A program made the position numbers and the translations under genes. DNA of 64,000 bases from Nisaea acidiphila. GTDB lineage: Bacteria; Pseudomonadota; Alphaproteobacteria; Thalassobaculales; Thalassobaculaceae. The DNA lies in the NCBI RefSeq assembly GCF_024662015.1, contig NZ_CP102480.1, positions 4,086,501-4,150,500 of the forward strand, read 5' to 3'. Positions 26,339 to 35,302 of the stretch are shown piece by piece (position 1 is the first letter of the stretch; every line of letters starts with the position of its first letter). The notes below the pieces were generated by a model that had not been told where the DNA came from, did not search any database, and saw nothing but the letters and a program-made list of their open reading frames with translations.

Positions 26339-27198
26339 CCTGCGTCGCTCCAGTAAAAATTCGCGTGTTTCAGGGCAGCCTCGAACCGGGCGATCGAGGC
26401 GATGGCGGCATCTCCACGCGCGACGGCGACTGCCGCGCTCACCGCCTCGAGGGCTGCGTTGAGGCTGATTTTCGATGGGAAATAATGCGGGTTTCGGGTC
26501 TCGATGAAGATCGCGGCCTCCGCCAGCCGCGCGAGCGGGGAACTCGGACGGTCGGTAAGGATGGCGACGCGCGCACCATGCGCGTGAGCGAATTCCGCCG
26601 CTTCAACGGTCGGCCGGGCATAGGGTAGGGTGCTGATGGCGAAGACGACGTCGCCGGCGCTGACCGGCGCGACGCCGTCGATTGCATTTTGGCCGGCGAT
26701 ATTCACAAGCTCGATCGCCGGTTGAGCCATGCGGCATACATAGTGAAACGTTGCGGCCGGTCCGAAAGTCGCGCCGGAAGCGACCACGAAGGTCTTCGGC
26801 GCGCTGGCGATCAAGGCGGCAACCTTCTCAACGTTGCGGGCGAACCAGGTTTCATGGAACTGCTCCAGACCTGCGATGCCCGCATCCGCGGTATCGGTCA
26901 CGAGCCCAGCGATGCCGCCGTCTCGGGTGTTTCGCCGCAGATCGGTGGCCCGATCTCGATAGCGCCCGCCTGCAAGGCTCTCCTTGAAGACGTCGCGAAA
27001 ATCTTCGTAGTTCCCGAAACCGAAACGGCGCGCGAGCCGCAACATGGTTGGGGGAGAAACGGCGGCCTGTTCCGCCATACCCCGCATTGAGGTGACGGCG
27101 ACGGCTCCCGGATTGTCAAGAACGGCGGCAGCGGCCCGGCGCATGCTCGCGCTGAGCTTGGGCAAGGCTTCGGTCAGAGAGTCCAGGAGCTGTTCCAC
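26335..27198 (-). CDS. MurR/RpiR family transcriptional regulator
   Basis: A 287-residue regulator with an N-terminal HTH_6 domain (LLDSLTEALPKLSASMRRAAAAVL, then MLRLARRFGFGNYEDFR) and a C-terminal SIS sugar/ligand-binding domain (VVASGATFGPAATFHYV, DVVFAISTLPYARPTVEAA). The GTG at 27198 gives the usual family length; upstream in-frame codons to 27351 have unlikely composition and cover the intergenic promoter region. It is the first gene of a two-gene operon with the FAD/GcvT enzyme. A 23-bp palindrome lies just upstream of its start, so autoregulation and control of the divergent transporter are likely. Confidence 0.88.
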   Translation of the reverse strand: MEQLLDSLTEALPKLSASMRRAAAAVLDNPGAVAVTSMRGMAEQAAVSPPTMLRLARRFGFGNYEDFRDVFKESLAGGRYRDRATDLRRNTRDGGIAGLVTDTADAGIAGLEQFHETWFARNVEKVAALIASAPKTFVVASGATFGPAATFHYVCRMAQPAIELVNIAGQNAIDGVAPVSAGDVVFAISTLPYARPTVEAAEFAHAHGARVAILTDRPSSPLARLAEAAIFIETRNPHYFPSKISLNAALEAVSAAVAVARGDAAIASIARFEAALKHANFYWSDAG

Positions 27199-27208
27199 GG
27201 TGCCTATT

Positions 27209-27231
27209 GTATAGTTTGTAACAAACGATAC
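27209..27231. promoter_or_regulatory. 23-bp palindrome, probable RpiR operator
   Basis: The core GTTTGTAACAAAC is flanked by GTAT and ATAC one base out on each side, forming a near-perfect inverted repeat centred on 27220. It lies 11 bases upstream of the regulator start, between it and the divergent transporter genes. Confidence 0.7.
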
Positions 27232-27306
27232 AGATGATTGCTTAACTGTTACATGTCGCGCAATAGGAAATGCGTAAGGCTCGGAAAGGCAGGCGTAGAG
27301 CGACGA

Positions 27307-27336
27307 TTGACAAAAGAAACATTTGATTCGTACGGT
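27307..27336 (+). promoter_or_regulatory. Candidate sigma-70 promoter of the ABC transporter operon
   Basis: A perfect TTGACA is followed after 18 bases by TACGGT, a weak -10. It lies 135 bases before the binding-protein ATG. The -35 match is good, the -10 poor. Confidence 0.35.
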
Positions 27337-27470
27337 TAAAGGACGCTGCATGATCCGTCCTGGATCGGCGGCAAAACAATAAAATGCAACAGGGCTGGCC
27401 AGTCTTTCTTGTGCAACGCAGGAGTGGTGGCCGGTTTTCAGAGGCTTGGCGTCAAACAGGAGATTCTCAG

Positions 27471-28301
27471 ATGAAGAAAGTTCTCGCGCTTTCGGCCGCG
27501 ATGCTTATGGCTTCGGCCAGCATCGCAACGGCCGCGCAATGCACCAACGACACCTGGAAGAAGGTCATGAGCCGCGGCAAGATGGTCGTCGGCGTCAAGG
27601 CCGACTACAAGCCGTGGGGCTTCCGGGACGAGTCCGGCAATCTCGTCGGCATGGAAATCGACATGGCGAAGGCTGCCGCGGACGCGATGGGCGTCGAGGT
27701 CGAGCTGGTGCCGGTACAGTCCTCGAACCGCATGCAGTTTCTTGAGCAGGGCAAGATCGACCTGATGATCGCGACCATGTCCGACCGTCCGGACCGTCGC
27801 AAGATCGTCGGCATCGTGCAGCCCAACTACTACACCTCCGGAACCAACGTCATGTCGCCGAAGGCGCTCGGTCTGACCAAGTGGGAAGATCTCCGCGACA
27901 AGCCGGTCTGCGGCAAGCAGGGCGCGTTCTACAACAAGATCGTGACCGAGCGGTACGGTGCCAAGGTCATCGCCTTCACCGGCAACGCCGAAGCCAAGCA
28001 AGCCCTCCGCGACAAGAAGTGTATCGCATGGGTCTATGACGATTCCTCGATCGGTTCCGATCTCTCCTCGGGAAATTGGGACGATTTCGAGATGCCGCTC
28101 AGCTCCGAGGACGACAATCCCTGGGGCCTCGCTGTGCCGCTTGCCGAGAAGGATTGCGTCTTCGGCAATTTCATGTCCGGCCTCAGCTACAACTGGCTGC
28201 AGAACGGCCAGCTGATCGAGTGGGAAAAGAAGTGGGGCATCAAGGCGACCTCCTTCCTCGCCGACAAGAAAGAGCGTTTCAAAGACTGGCTCGACAAGTA
28301 A
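27471..28301 (+). CDS. Polar amino-acid-type ABC transporter substrate-binding protein
   Basis: A 276-residue periplasmic protein with a Sec signal (MKKVLALSAAMLMASASIATAA). The mature part has the SBP family 3 pattern: GKMVVGVKADYKPWGFRDE, MEIDMAKAAADAMGV, IDLMIATMSDRPDRRKIV. AGGAGA precedes the ATG at 27471. Two permeases and an ATPase follow. Because a GcvT-type demethylating oxidoreductase and its RpiR regulator are divergently encoded, an N-methylated amino acid or betaine derivative is a reasonable substrate guess. Confidence 0.9.
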   Translation: MKKVLALSAAMLMASASIATAAQCTNDTWKKVMSRGKMVVGVKADYKPWGFRDESGNLVGMEIDMAKAAADAMGVEVELVPVQSSNRMQFLEQGKIDLMIATMSDRPDRRKIVGIVQPNYYTSGTNVMSPKALGLTKWEDLRDKPVCGKQGAFYNKIVTERYGAKVIAFTGNAEAKQALRDKKCIAWVYDDSSIGSDLSSGNWDDFEMPLSSEDDNPWGLAVPLAEKDCVFGNFMSGLSYNWLQNGQLIEWEKKWGIKATSFLADKKERFKDWLDK

Positions 28302-28322
28302 GTCTCTGATCTTCCAATCATT

Positions 28323-28348
28323 GGAGGCGCCGCTCCGGTGGCGCCTCC
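28323..28348 (+). other. Intercistronic hairpin between binding protein and permease genes
   Basis: GGAGGCGCC pairs with GGCGCCTCC over an 8-base loop, followed by only TTC. Hairpins at this position in binding-protein operons usually protect the upstream message and lower downstream expression, giving more binding protein than permease. Confidence 0.65.
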
Positions 28349-28370
28349 TTCAGTATTTGGGCCGGACGGG

Positions 28371-29126
28371 ATGATCGAGTTCATTCGCCAGTTCTTCCTC
28401 GATCTTTACGAGGTGGCGCCGCGCTGGAATTTCATCTTCTTTCACGATCCCACCCAGTGGGAGCGGGTCGTTGAGGGATTCTGGGTGACGCTTCAGCTAT
28501 CGGTCGCCTGCGTGATCTTCAGCGTGCTGATCGGGATTGTCGGCGCCTGGGCGCAAGGCTCGCCGAACCGCATTCTGCGCTCCGTCGTGCAGGGTTATAT
28601 CCAGTTCTTCCGCAACACGCCGCCCTTCGTACAGCTGCTCTTCTTCTATTTCGCCCTCGGACAGTTCACGCCGACCTACTCGCCGGACGGCTGGCTCGAG
28701 GTGCCGATCATTTCCAATGTCGGCTGGGCCATCATCTCCCTCAGCTTCTTCGCCGGAGCATTCAACGTGGAGATCTTCCGGTCCGGGATCGAGGCGGTCC
28801 CGGGGTCGACCCGCGAGGCCGCGGAGGCGCTCGGTTTCAGCCGCCTTCAGACCTATATCTACATCGTCTTTCCGCTGGCTTTCCGCGTCAGCCTGCCGGC
28901 ACTGAACAACAATCTCGTGAACCTGGTGAAGACCACGACCCAGGCGCTCGCCATTGCGGTTCCGGAGCTGCTCTATCAGTTCGTCGGCATCTGGAACGAC
29001 TATCCCTCGGCGATGTACCCGTCGCTGACCATGGTGTTCGTGATCTATATCGGGCTTGTCGGCATCCTGGTCTTCTCCATGCACCGCTGGGAAAAGGCGA
29101 TGCGCATTCCGGGATACGGACAATGA
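28371..29126 (+). CDS. Polar amino-acid-type ABC transporter permease (first)
   Basis: A 251-residue inner-membrane permease of the HisM/GltJ family. It has the ABC-interaction loop EAVPGSTREAAEALGFSRLQ and the usual hydrophobic helices (VTLQLSVACVIFSVLIGIVG). The ATG at 28371 is preferred to the GTG at 28338, which lies within the intercistronic hairpin. It overlaps the next permease by 4 bases (ATGA), as expected for a heterodimeric permease pair. Confidence 0.9.
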   Translation: MIEFIRQFFLDLYEVAPRWNFIFFHDPTQWERVVEGFWVTLQLSVACVIFSVLIGIVGAWAQGSPNRILRSVVQGYIQFFRNTPPFVQLLFFYFALGQFTPTYSPDGWLEVPIISNVGWAIISLSFFAGAFNVEIFRSGIEAVPGSTREAAEALGFSRLQTYIYIVFPLAFRVSLPALNNNLVNLVKTTTQALAIAVPELLYQFVGIWNDYPSAMYPSLTMVFVIYIGLVGILVFSMHRWEKAMRIPGYGQ

Positions 29127-30013
29127 GCGCGCGGGGCATTCCGGGCATCGCCCGGCCGGCGACGACCGACCTGCCGGTCCTGTTGCCGATCGATCCTGTG
29201 AAAGCGAGCGGGCCGGATCCTTATCTTCTGACCCGATGGCTCGCCAATATTCCGCTCTGGGTTCCGGCTTTGCTCGCCCTCGTGGTCGGGCTCTGGCCAC
29301 TTGCCGCTCAGGCGGCTTTCACGACGGGCGACGCCTTCAGCACGCTCTACCGCTGGCTCTGGTTCCTGACGACGAAGGGCTTCCTCTTCAACGTGCTGAT
29401 CTCCTTTTTCGCGATGGCGATCGGAACGGTGCTTGGCGCGGTGCTGGGACTGGCGCAGATATCGCTCAATCCGGGCGTGAGGATGGCTGCGAAATTCATC
29501 ACCCAGACCTTCCGCAACTCGCCCTGGCTGGTGCTGCTCTATATCGTGCTGCTGGCCTTCCCCTTCGAGATCGTGATCGGCGATCTGATCATCCCGGTTC
29601 CGGACTGGATGAAGGCCGTTATCGGTCTCAGCCTGCCGATCATGGCGAATATCGCGGAGATCGTGCGCGGCGCCGTGCAGTCGGTACCGACCGCGCAGTG
29701 GGAAGCGTCCGAATCCCTTGCTTTCACTCGCACGCAGACGCTTTGGCGCATCATCCTGCCGCAATGTTTCAAGCGGATGATCCCGCCGTGGATGAACTGG
29801 TACGCCATCCTGACCATGGCGACACCGCTCTGCTCGCTGCTCGGTGTCGAGGAACTGCTCACCCTGACGCGTCAGGCAATGGAGTCCGCCGGAAACCAGC
29901 CGGAACTCCTGGTGCCGTTCTACGGTTTCGCGCTGCTGATTTTCTTTGCCTACTGCTATCCGATCGCCCGCCTGACGGTCCGCCTAGAGCGGCGGTTCGC
30001 GGTCAAGCTCTGA
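29123..30013 (+). CDS. Polar amino-acid-type ABC transporter permease (second)
   Basis: A 296-residue permease with the loop RGAVQSVPTAQWEASESLAF and several membrane helices. It is longer than its partner, with an N-terminal extension of about 45 residues before the first helix and an added periplasmic segment (QAAFTTGDAFSTLYR). It pairs with the upstream permease and is followed 14 bases later by the ATPase gene. Confidence 0.9.
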   Translation: MSARGIPGIARPATTDLPVLLPIDPVKASGPDPYLLTRWLANIPLWVPALLALVVGLWPLAAQAAFTTGDAFSTLYRWLWFLTTKGFLFNVLISFFAMAIGTVLGAVLGLAQISLNPGVRMAAKFITQTFRNSPWLVLLYIVLLAFPFEIVIGDLIIPVPDWMKAVIGLSLPIMANIAEIVRGAVQSVPTAQWEASESLAFTRTQTLWRIILPQCFKRMIPPWMNWYAILTMATPLCSLLGVEELLTLTRQAMESAGNQPELLVPFYGFALLIFFAYCYPIARLTVRLERRFAVKL

Positions 30014-30027
30014 GGGAGGCCGATCTC

Positions 30028-30783
30028 ATGACGACGGCGACATGGACCCCCGACCAGCCAATGGTCAGCGCCAAGGACGTGCACAAGTCTTTCGGCGACG
30101 TGGAGGTGCTGAAAGGCATCTCGATGGACGTGATGAAAGGCGAGTGCGTCTGCATCATCGGCCCGTCGGGCTCCGGTAAATCCACTTTCATACGCTGCAT
30201 CAACGCGCTGAACGACATCCAGCAGGGCTCGATCACGGTCGAGGGGCAGGAGGTCAATGACCCGAAGCTGGACAAGCTGGAGCTGCGCAAGAAAGTCGGC
30301 ATGGTCTTCCAGCAGTACAATCTCTTCCCGCACAAGACCGCGCTCGAGAACATCATGATGGCGCCGGTCCTGGTCCTGAAACAGGACAAGGAGGAGGTCG
30401 AGGCCCGGGCGCGCGATCTGATCCGCAAGGTCCGGCTTGAGGGCAAGGAGGACAGCTATCCGGGCGAGCTCTCCGGCGGCCAGCAGCAGCGCGTCGCGAT
30501 TGCCCGTTCGCTCGCCATGCATCCCGACGTCATGCTGTTCGACGAGGTGACGGCGGCACTCGATCCGGAAACGGTGAAGGAAGTGCTTGTGACGATCCGC
30601 GAGCTGGCGGAAGAGGGGATGACCTGCATTCTCGTCACCCACGAGATGGGCTTCGCCCGCGAGGTCGCGAACCACATCTATTTCACCGACCGCGGGGTCA
30701 TCGTCGAACACGGTCCGCCGTCGACCTTCTTCTCCGAGGCTAAGGACCCGCGGACGAAAGAGTTCCTGAGTCAGATCCTTTAG
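30028..30783 (+). CDS. Polar amino-acid-type ABC transporter ATP-binding protein
   Basis: A 251-residue ATPase of the GlnQ/HisP type. Walker A GPSGSGKST, Q-loop FQQYNLFPH, signature LSGGQQQR, Walker B VMLFDEVTAALD and the switch His in LVTHEMG are all present. Note that Walker B reads DEV instead of the usual DEP. The ATG at 30028 follows GGGAGG. It completes the transporter operon. Confidence 0.93.
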   Translation: MTTATWTPDQPMVSAKDVHKSFGDVEVLKGISMDVMKGECVCIIGPSGSGKSTFIRCINALNDIQQGSITVEGQEVNDPKLDKLELRKKVGMVFQQYNLFPHKTALENIMMAPVLVLKQDKEEVEARARDLIRKVRLEGKEDSYPGELSGGQQQRVAIARSLAMHPDVMLFDEVTAALDPETVKEVLVTIRELAEEGMTCILVTHEMGFAREVANHIYFTDRGVIVEHGPPSTFFSEAKDPRTKEFLSQIL

Positions 30784-30790
30784 GGGCTCT

Positions 30791-31666
30791 TCAGGCCAGA
30801 AATTCGGCCCCGGCCGCGATTGCGTCCGCGAGGAAGGTCATCATGGTGGCCACTCGTTCGGTTTTCATAAGATCCGGGTGTGTGGCAACCCATAGGTCGA
30901 ATTCCAGTAGGTCCGGAAAGGCCGGCGCAGGCACGAGTTTGGGGCTGCTGCGGCCGACGAAGGCGGGCAGCATCGCAATGCCGAGACCGGCCTCCGCGAG
31001 GCGTGAGAGGGTGAGGAAGCTGTCGGCGGAAAGATGGACCGCGCTGCCGATCTGCCGGTCCTGCCAATCCCGTATCGGGCTCCTCGGAAGGTTGATCGCG
31101 AGCCAGCGGTGTTGTTGCGGGTCCGTGTCCGGGGTGGCGGTGAGATAGTCCGGATGGGCGAAGACCGCAAAACCCATCGTACAGATTTTCGTTCCGACGA
31201 GGCCCTCGGGAAGGGCGGCGGTCGGGCGTAGCGTGATCTCGGCGTCGGGGCGCGCCATGTCCACATGCCGGTTCGAGATCATCAGGTCGACGCTGAGTTT
31301 CGGGTGCAGCCGGGCGAGGTCGCCGAGGATGCGGGGCAACAGCAGGTCGGCGATGGAATCCGTGGTGGTCAGCCGGATTGTCCCTTCCAGTCCCTTGCCG
31401 AGCGTCGGTATCACGCGCTCGATGCGCTCTGCGGTCCGCCCCATGCTCTCGATCGCGGCCAGCATTTCCCGCATTTCGCTTTTGACCCGGTAACCGCCCG
31501 GCGGGCGGTCGAACAGGGCTTGGCCAATATCTTCCTCGAAAGCGGTGATGCGGCGGAGGACCGTGGCGTGATTGACGCCGAGCGCGCGGGCCGCGGCGGA
31601 GAGCGATCCGTGCTCCGCGACCGCGAGAACATATTGCAGATCGTCCCAGCGTATATTGTGCATCAC
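30791..31666 (-). CDS. LysR family transcriptional regulator
   Basis: A 291-residue regulator. The N-terminal winged helix-turn-helix is typical (WDDLQYVLAVAEHGSLSAAARALGVNHATVLRRI), followed by the effector-binding domain (GTIRLTTTDSIADLLLPRIL). The VNHATV/RI variant is common in the subgroup that acts on oxidoreductase genes. It is divergent from the cytochrome c' gene, with a 100-base gap that should hold both promoters, so regulation of the cytochromes is possible. It also converges on the ABC transporter ATPase. Confidence 0.9.
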   Translation of the reverse strand: MMHNIRWDDLQYVLAVAEHGSLSAAARALGVNHATVLRRITAFEEDIGQALFDRPPGGYRVKSEMREMLAAIESMGRTAERIERVIPTLGKGLEGTIRLTTTDSIADLLLPRILGDLARLHPKLSVDLMISNRHVDMARPDAEITLRPTAALPEGLVGTKICTMGFAVFAHPDYLTATPDTDPQQHRWLAINLPRSPIRDWQDRQIGSAVHLSADSFLTLSRLAEAGLGIAMLPAFVGRSSPKLVPAPAFPDLLEFDLWVATHPDLMKTERVATMMTFLADAIAAGAEFLA

Positions 31667-31766
31667 CGCACACTTTTCGGTGAAGTATTAGGGAATGTAC
31701 AGAAATTTACGCGGCGCTAGCCTATAAGAACAATCAATAAAAAACACCTGATACGGGAGAGTGAAA

Positions 31767-32237
31767 ATGCGGAAAGTCTCAATCGCATTGGCCGGTGCCG
31801 CTATTGCCGCGACCTTGGCCGGAACCTCCGCCTTGGCGGACGGTCATCTCGAAAAAGCCGTCGAAGCGCGTAATGCCCAGATGAAGCTCTATGCCTGGAA
31901 TCTCGGCATGCTCGGCGGGATGGCGAAAGGCAGCGTCGAGTACGATGCAAAAAAAGCAAAGCAGGCGGCGGACAATCTCCATGCGCTTTCCAGCCTGAGC
32001 CAGCAAGGCATGTGGCCCGAAGGTTCGGACAATTTCGCGATGGAAGGCAAAACCCGAGCGCTGCCGGAAATCTGGACGACCTATCCGGCGATCTCCGAGA
32101 AAGGCAAAGCGCTGACGGACGCTGCGGGCGCCCTCGCGCAGGTCGCCGGTAACGGTCTCGACGCGTTGAAGGCCGGGATCGGAGATGTCGGCAAGTCCTG
32201 CGGCGGTTGCCACAAGCAGTTCCGCGCTCCGAAATAG
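31767..32237 (+). CDS. Cytochrome c' (class II cytochrome c), periplasmic
   Basis: A 156-residue protein with a Sec signal ending ALADG. A single haem-attachment motif CGGCH lies near the C terminus, the class II arrangement. The helical body includes AVEARNAQMKLYAWNLGMLGGMAKG. Family members form four-helix bundles that bind NO or act as electron carriers. GGGAGA lies before the ATG at 31767; a GTG two codons earlier is less likely. A diheme cytochrome gene follows on the same strand. Confidence 0.9.
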   Translation: MRKVSIALAGAAIAATLAGTSALADGHLEKAVEARNAQMKLYAWNLGMLGGMAKGSVEYDAKKAKQAADNLHALSSLSQQGMWPEGSDNFAMEGKTRALPEIWTTYPAISEKGKALTDAAGALAQVAGNGLDALKAGIGDVGKSCGGCHKQFRAPK

Positions 32238-32299
32238 ACCGAACGGACCCTTGTGGCGGCGGCGCTCGCGCCGTCGCCGCGGGGCCACAGGAGAAAGAT

Positions 32300-33214
32300 T
32301 TGACGGGTCCGATGCGCCGGATATCGATAGGCATCGTCGTACTGGGGCTGGCCGCGGCGGTTGCGGCGTGGTTCCTGTCCGCGCCGAAGCAGATCGGTGC
32401 GGCGGACTTGCCGGCCGGGAAAGGAGATCCGGAGCGCGGTGCAACGTTGTTTGCCATTGGCGGCTGCGTTTCCTGTCACGCGCCGGAAGGCGCGAAAGGC
32501 ACGGACAAGCTCGTTCTCGCCGGCGGGCGGGCCTTCAAGACAGAGTTCGGGACATTCTATGCTCCGAATATCTCGCCGGACCCTGACGCCGGGATCGGGC
32601 GATGGGAGCCGGTCGACTTCGTGAATGCGATGAAGTACGGCACCTCGCCGGACGGCGGGCATTTCTACCCCGCCTTTCCCTATACCTCCTATGCCCGGAT
32701 GCAGGTCGAGGATCTGCTGGATCTCTGGGCCTATCTGACGGTGTTGCCGGCATCAGATCGGGCGAACCGGCCGCACGATATCGGGTTCCCTTTCTCGATA
32801 AGGCGTGCCGTCGGCTTCTGGAAATTGCTTTATCTCGCCCCCGAGCCGGTCGTGCCGGTCGGTGAAGATCTGGAGCGGGGCCGTTATCTCGTCGAAGGAC
32901 CGGGCCATTGCGGCGAGTGCCACACGCCGCGCTCTCCGATCGGAGGGCCTGACCTGGCGCGTTGGCTCGGCGGCGGGCCGAACCCGGACGGACCAGGCAC
33001 GATCCCGAACCTGACGCCGGGCGGCGAGACGATCTCGGGTTGGTCCGAGGCGGATATCGCGGAATATCTGAAATCGGGCTTCACACCGGATTTCGATACG
33101 GCGGGCGGCTCGATGGCGGACGTCGTGGAGAACACGTCTCAGCTTGACGACGATGACCGTCTTGCCATCGCCCGCTATCTGAAAGCGCTGCCGGCGGTCG
33201 GCGCGGCCGAGTAG
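32300..33214 (+). CDS. Diheme c-type cytochrome, membrane-anchored or periplasmic
   Basis: A 304-residue protein with a hydrophobic N terminus (ISIGIVVLGLAAAVAAWFL) acting as signal or anchor. It has two cytochrome c domains with haem sites CVSCH and CGECH. Segments such as YAPNISPDPDAGIGRW and NLTPGGETISGWSEADIAEYLKSG match the diheme subunits that serve periplasmic dehydrogenases. TTG at 32300 is chosen because AGGAGA sits 6 bases before it; the ATG at 32312 would be too far from that site. No dehydrogenase is encoded nearby, so the electron source is unknown. Confidence 0.88.
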   Translation: MTGPMRRISIGIVVLGLAAAVAAWFLSAPKQIGAADLPAGKGDPERGATLFAIGGCVSCHAPEGAKGTDKLVLAGGRAFKTEFGTFYAPNISPDPDAGIGRWEPVDFVNAMKYGTSPDGGHFYPAFPYTSYARMQVEDLLDLWAYLTVLPASDRANRPHDIGFPFSIRRAVGFWKLLYLAPEPVVPVGEDLERGRYLVEGPGHCGECHTPRSPIGGPDLARWLGGGPNPDGPGTIPNLTPGGETISGWSEADIAEYLKSGFTPDFDTAGGSMADVVENTSQLDDDDRLAIARYLKALPAVGAAE

Positions 33215-33250
33215 CAATCGGCCGTGCCGATATGTTGGTGCCGCGATTGT

Positions 33251-35302
33251 TCAGGCGGCGGCAGCCATATCGCCCCAATTTCGAATGGCGTCGCGGATTT
33301 CGTCCGTCATGTCGATGAATTCCGCGGCGAATCCTTTCACGCGTTTGCGTTGCCGGACGATCTTGGCCTGAACGGTTCCCAGCCCCATGAGATCGACCGC
33401 GAAGGTCGTACCGACAGGCGCTTGGTGTTCGGTGCCGATCTCGAGACCGGTCTCGGAGATATCGCTGATTTCGCACATATGCCAAGCGCCAGCGAGTTCG
33501 ATCCGCGAACTTGCCATAACGGTCCGGCGTTCCGCCTCACGCCGGTTCCCGGCAGCGGATTCCCGCAGGATCACCGTTAGGCGTTCCTGGAGCTGCTCCA
33601 TTTGCTGGGCAATCGTGACTGCGGAGGTGCTGACCTCTCGGGACATGGCGCCATTCTGTTCGGCGGCGTCGGCGACCGAAGATATCTTGGTGGAGACTTC
33701 CCGCGTTCCGGCTGCAGCTTCCTGAATGTTGCGGGCGATTTCGTCCGTCGTCTGGGTCTGTTGACCCATTGCACCGGCGATCTGGTCCGAGATTTCATTG
33801 ATCTGCTCTACGGTCTCGGCGATCCGGCGCATGGCGGAAACCGCCTCCGTTGCAATCTCCTGAATGCTCCGCACTTGTCCCGAGATGTCTTCGGTGGCGC
33901 TGCCGGTCTGATTGGCGAGCGATTTGACTTCGCTGGCAACGACCGCGAAGCCCTTGCCGGCTTCGCCGGCACGGGCCGCCTCGATGGTCGCGTTTAGAGC
34001 AAGGAGGTTCGTTTGTTCGGCGATATCGGTGATCAGGCCGACGACCTGACCGATTTTGTCCGCGGCGTTGGCCAGTCCTTCCACGGTGCCATTTGTACGC
34101 TCGATATTGTCGGAGGCTTCGCGGGCGATACGCGTGGATTCCTCGATCTGTCGTCCGATTTCCTGGATCGATTGAGCCATCTCTTCCGAGGCTGCGGCGA
34201 CGGTATTCACATTGACGTTCGCCTCCTCCGAGGCGGCCGCAACCGCGATGCTTTCTTCCTTCACGTTCTCGGAAGACGATGTCATCGAGGCGGAACGTTC
34301 TCTCATTTGGTCCATCTCGGCCGCGATGGCGGCAACCGCGGTCTGAAGCTCCTGTTCAAGCTGATCGCTGAGCGATCTCATGGCTTCCTGCAAGCGGCGC
34401 TGTTGCTCTTCCTGCTCGCGGTTCCGGGATTCCGTCATCTGTTCCAGCTCGATGCTGGCCTCCTTGAAGACGGACACGGCTTCCGCCATCCCGCCGATCT
34501 CGTCCCGTCGCCCGCGGGCCGGGACCTCGGCGCTGTAGTCTCCGGTGGAGAGCCTTGCCATTGCCGACGTGAGTTGCAGGATAGGCCGGGCGATCATTGC
34601 GCCGATGCCGATACCCGCGAGCAAGCCCCCGATCAGGCCAAGGACGGAGAGCGCGATGATGATCTTAAGGGCCGATTGTTCATGCGCCTCCGCAGTCAGC
34701 AGAGACTGTTGGGTGTAGTTCTCGATCTCCACGAGGATTTCTGCGAGTTCGTGGTCGAGCTTGGTTTCGAGGGTTTCCGTAAGCGCCGCCAGCTCCAGAG
34801 CCTTTGCGGCATCGTTTTGCCGATGCGCTTCAAACACCTGTTCCGCCAGTGCTTCGTACTCTGCATGGTGTTTTTCGGCAGCTTTTGTGCGCTCTGCGAG
34901 CATCCTGAACTCCGCGAGCGCGTCTGAATGTTTCAACTGCTCAGCCACTTGGATGGCGTGTTCGAGCTTCTCCGCGATATGGCGGAACGTCTCGTCCGCC
35001 TTACCGCTTTGTGTTTCGAACAGTTCTACCTGCTTCGCAAATGCGGACTCGTTGTCGCCGTCGCTTGCCCTGATGCCGGCAAACCGCATGGCTTTCTCGA
35101 AATGCACGGCCTGTTCCAGCTGGAGTACCGTGACCTCTGTCAGGCCGCGGGTCAGCGGCATGTCTTCTTCCGCAATCTCTTTCAGTTCGGCTCCGATCAA
35201 GTTCATGGAGAGGATCGCGTAGCCGAGTGCGATGAGTGGGAGTGGAAGGGTTACCAAGCAGACGCTGATGATCTTGGTTTTGATGGAAAGAGATGAGAAC
35301 AT
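33251..35302 (-). CDS. Methyl-accepting chemotaxis protein with C-terminal PilZ domain
   Basis: A 683-residue receptor. A membrane helix lies at about 10-33, a helical periplasmic sensor (four-helix-bundle type) at about 35-205, the second helix at 212-238, then HAMP to about 290. The methylation/signalling region follows, with the hairpin tip [19 protein letters not shown] near 428-446. The last 100 residues form a PilZ domain with both c-di-GMP contacts: REAER (RxxxR, 588-592) and DISETG (DxSxxG, 614-619). A link between c-di-GMP and chemotaxis is therefore likely. The ATG at 35302 has AAGGAAGG upstream; one at 35326 is an alternative. Confidence 0.93.
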   Translation of the reverse strand: MFSSLSIKTKIISVCLVTLPLPLIALGYAILSMNLIGAELKEIAEEDMPLTRGLTEVTVLQLEQAVHFEKAMRFAGIRASDGDNESAFAKQVELFETQSGKADETFRHIAEKLEHAIQVAEQLKHSDALAEFRMLAERTKAAEKHHAEYEALAEQVFEAHRQNDAAKALELAALTETLETKLDHELAEILVEIENYTQQSLLTAEAHEQSALKIIIALSVLGLIGGLLAGIGIGAMIARPILQLTSAMARLSTGDYSAEVPARGRRDEIGGMAEAVSVFKEASIELEQMTESRNREQEEQQRRLQEAMRSLSDQLEQELQTAVAAIAAEMDQMRERSASMTSSSENVKEESIAVAAASEEANVNVNTVAAASEEMAQSIQEIGRQIEESTRIAREASDNIERTNGTVEGLANAADKIGQVVGLITDIAEQTNLLALNATIEAARAGEAGKGFAVVASEVKSLANQTGSATEDISGQVRSIQEIATEAVSAMRRIAETVEQINEISDQIAGAMGQQTQTTDEIARNIQEAAAGTREVSTKISSVADAAEQNGAMSREVSTSAVTIAQQMEQLQERLTVILRESAAGNRREAERRTVMASSRIELAGAWHMCEISDISETGLEIGTEHQAPVGTTFAVDLMGLGTVQAKIVRQRKRVKGFAAEFIDMTDEIRDAIRNWGDMAAAA

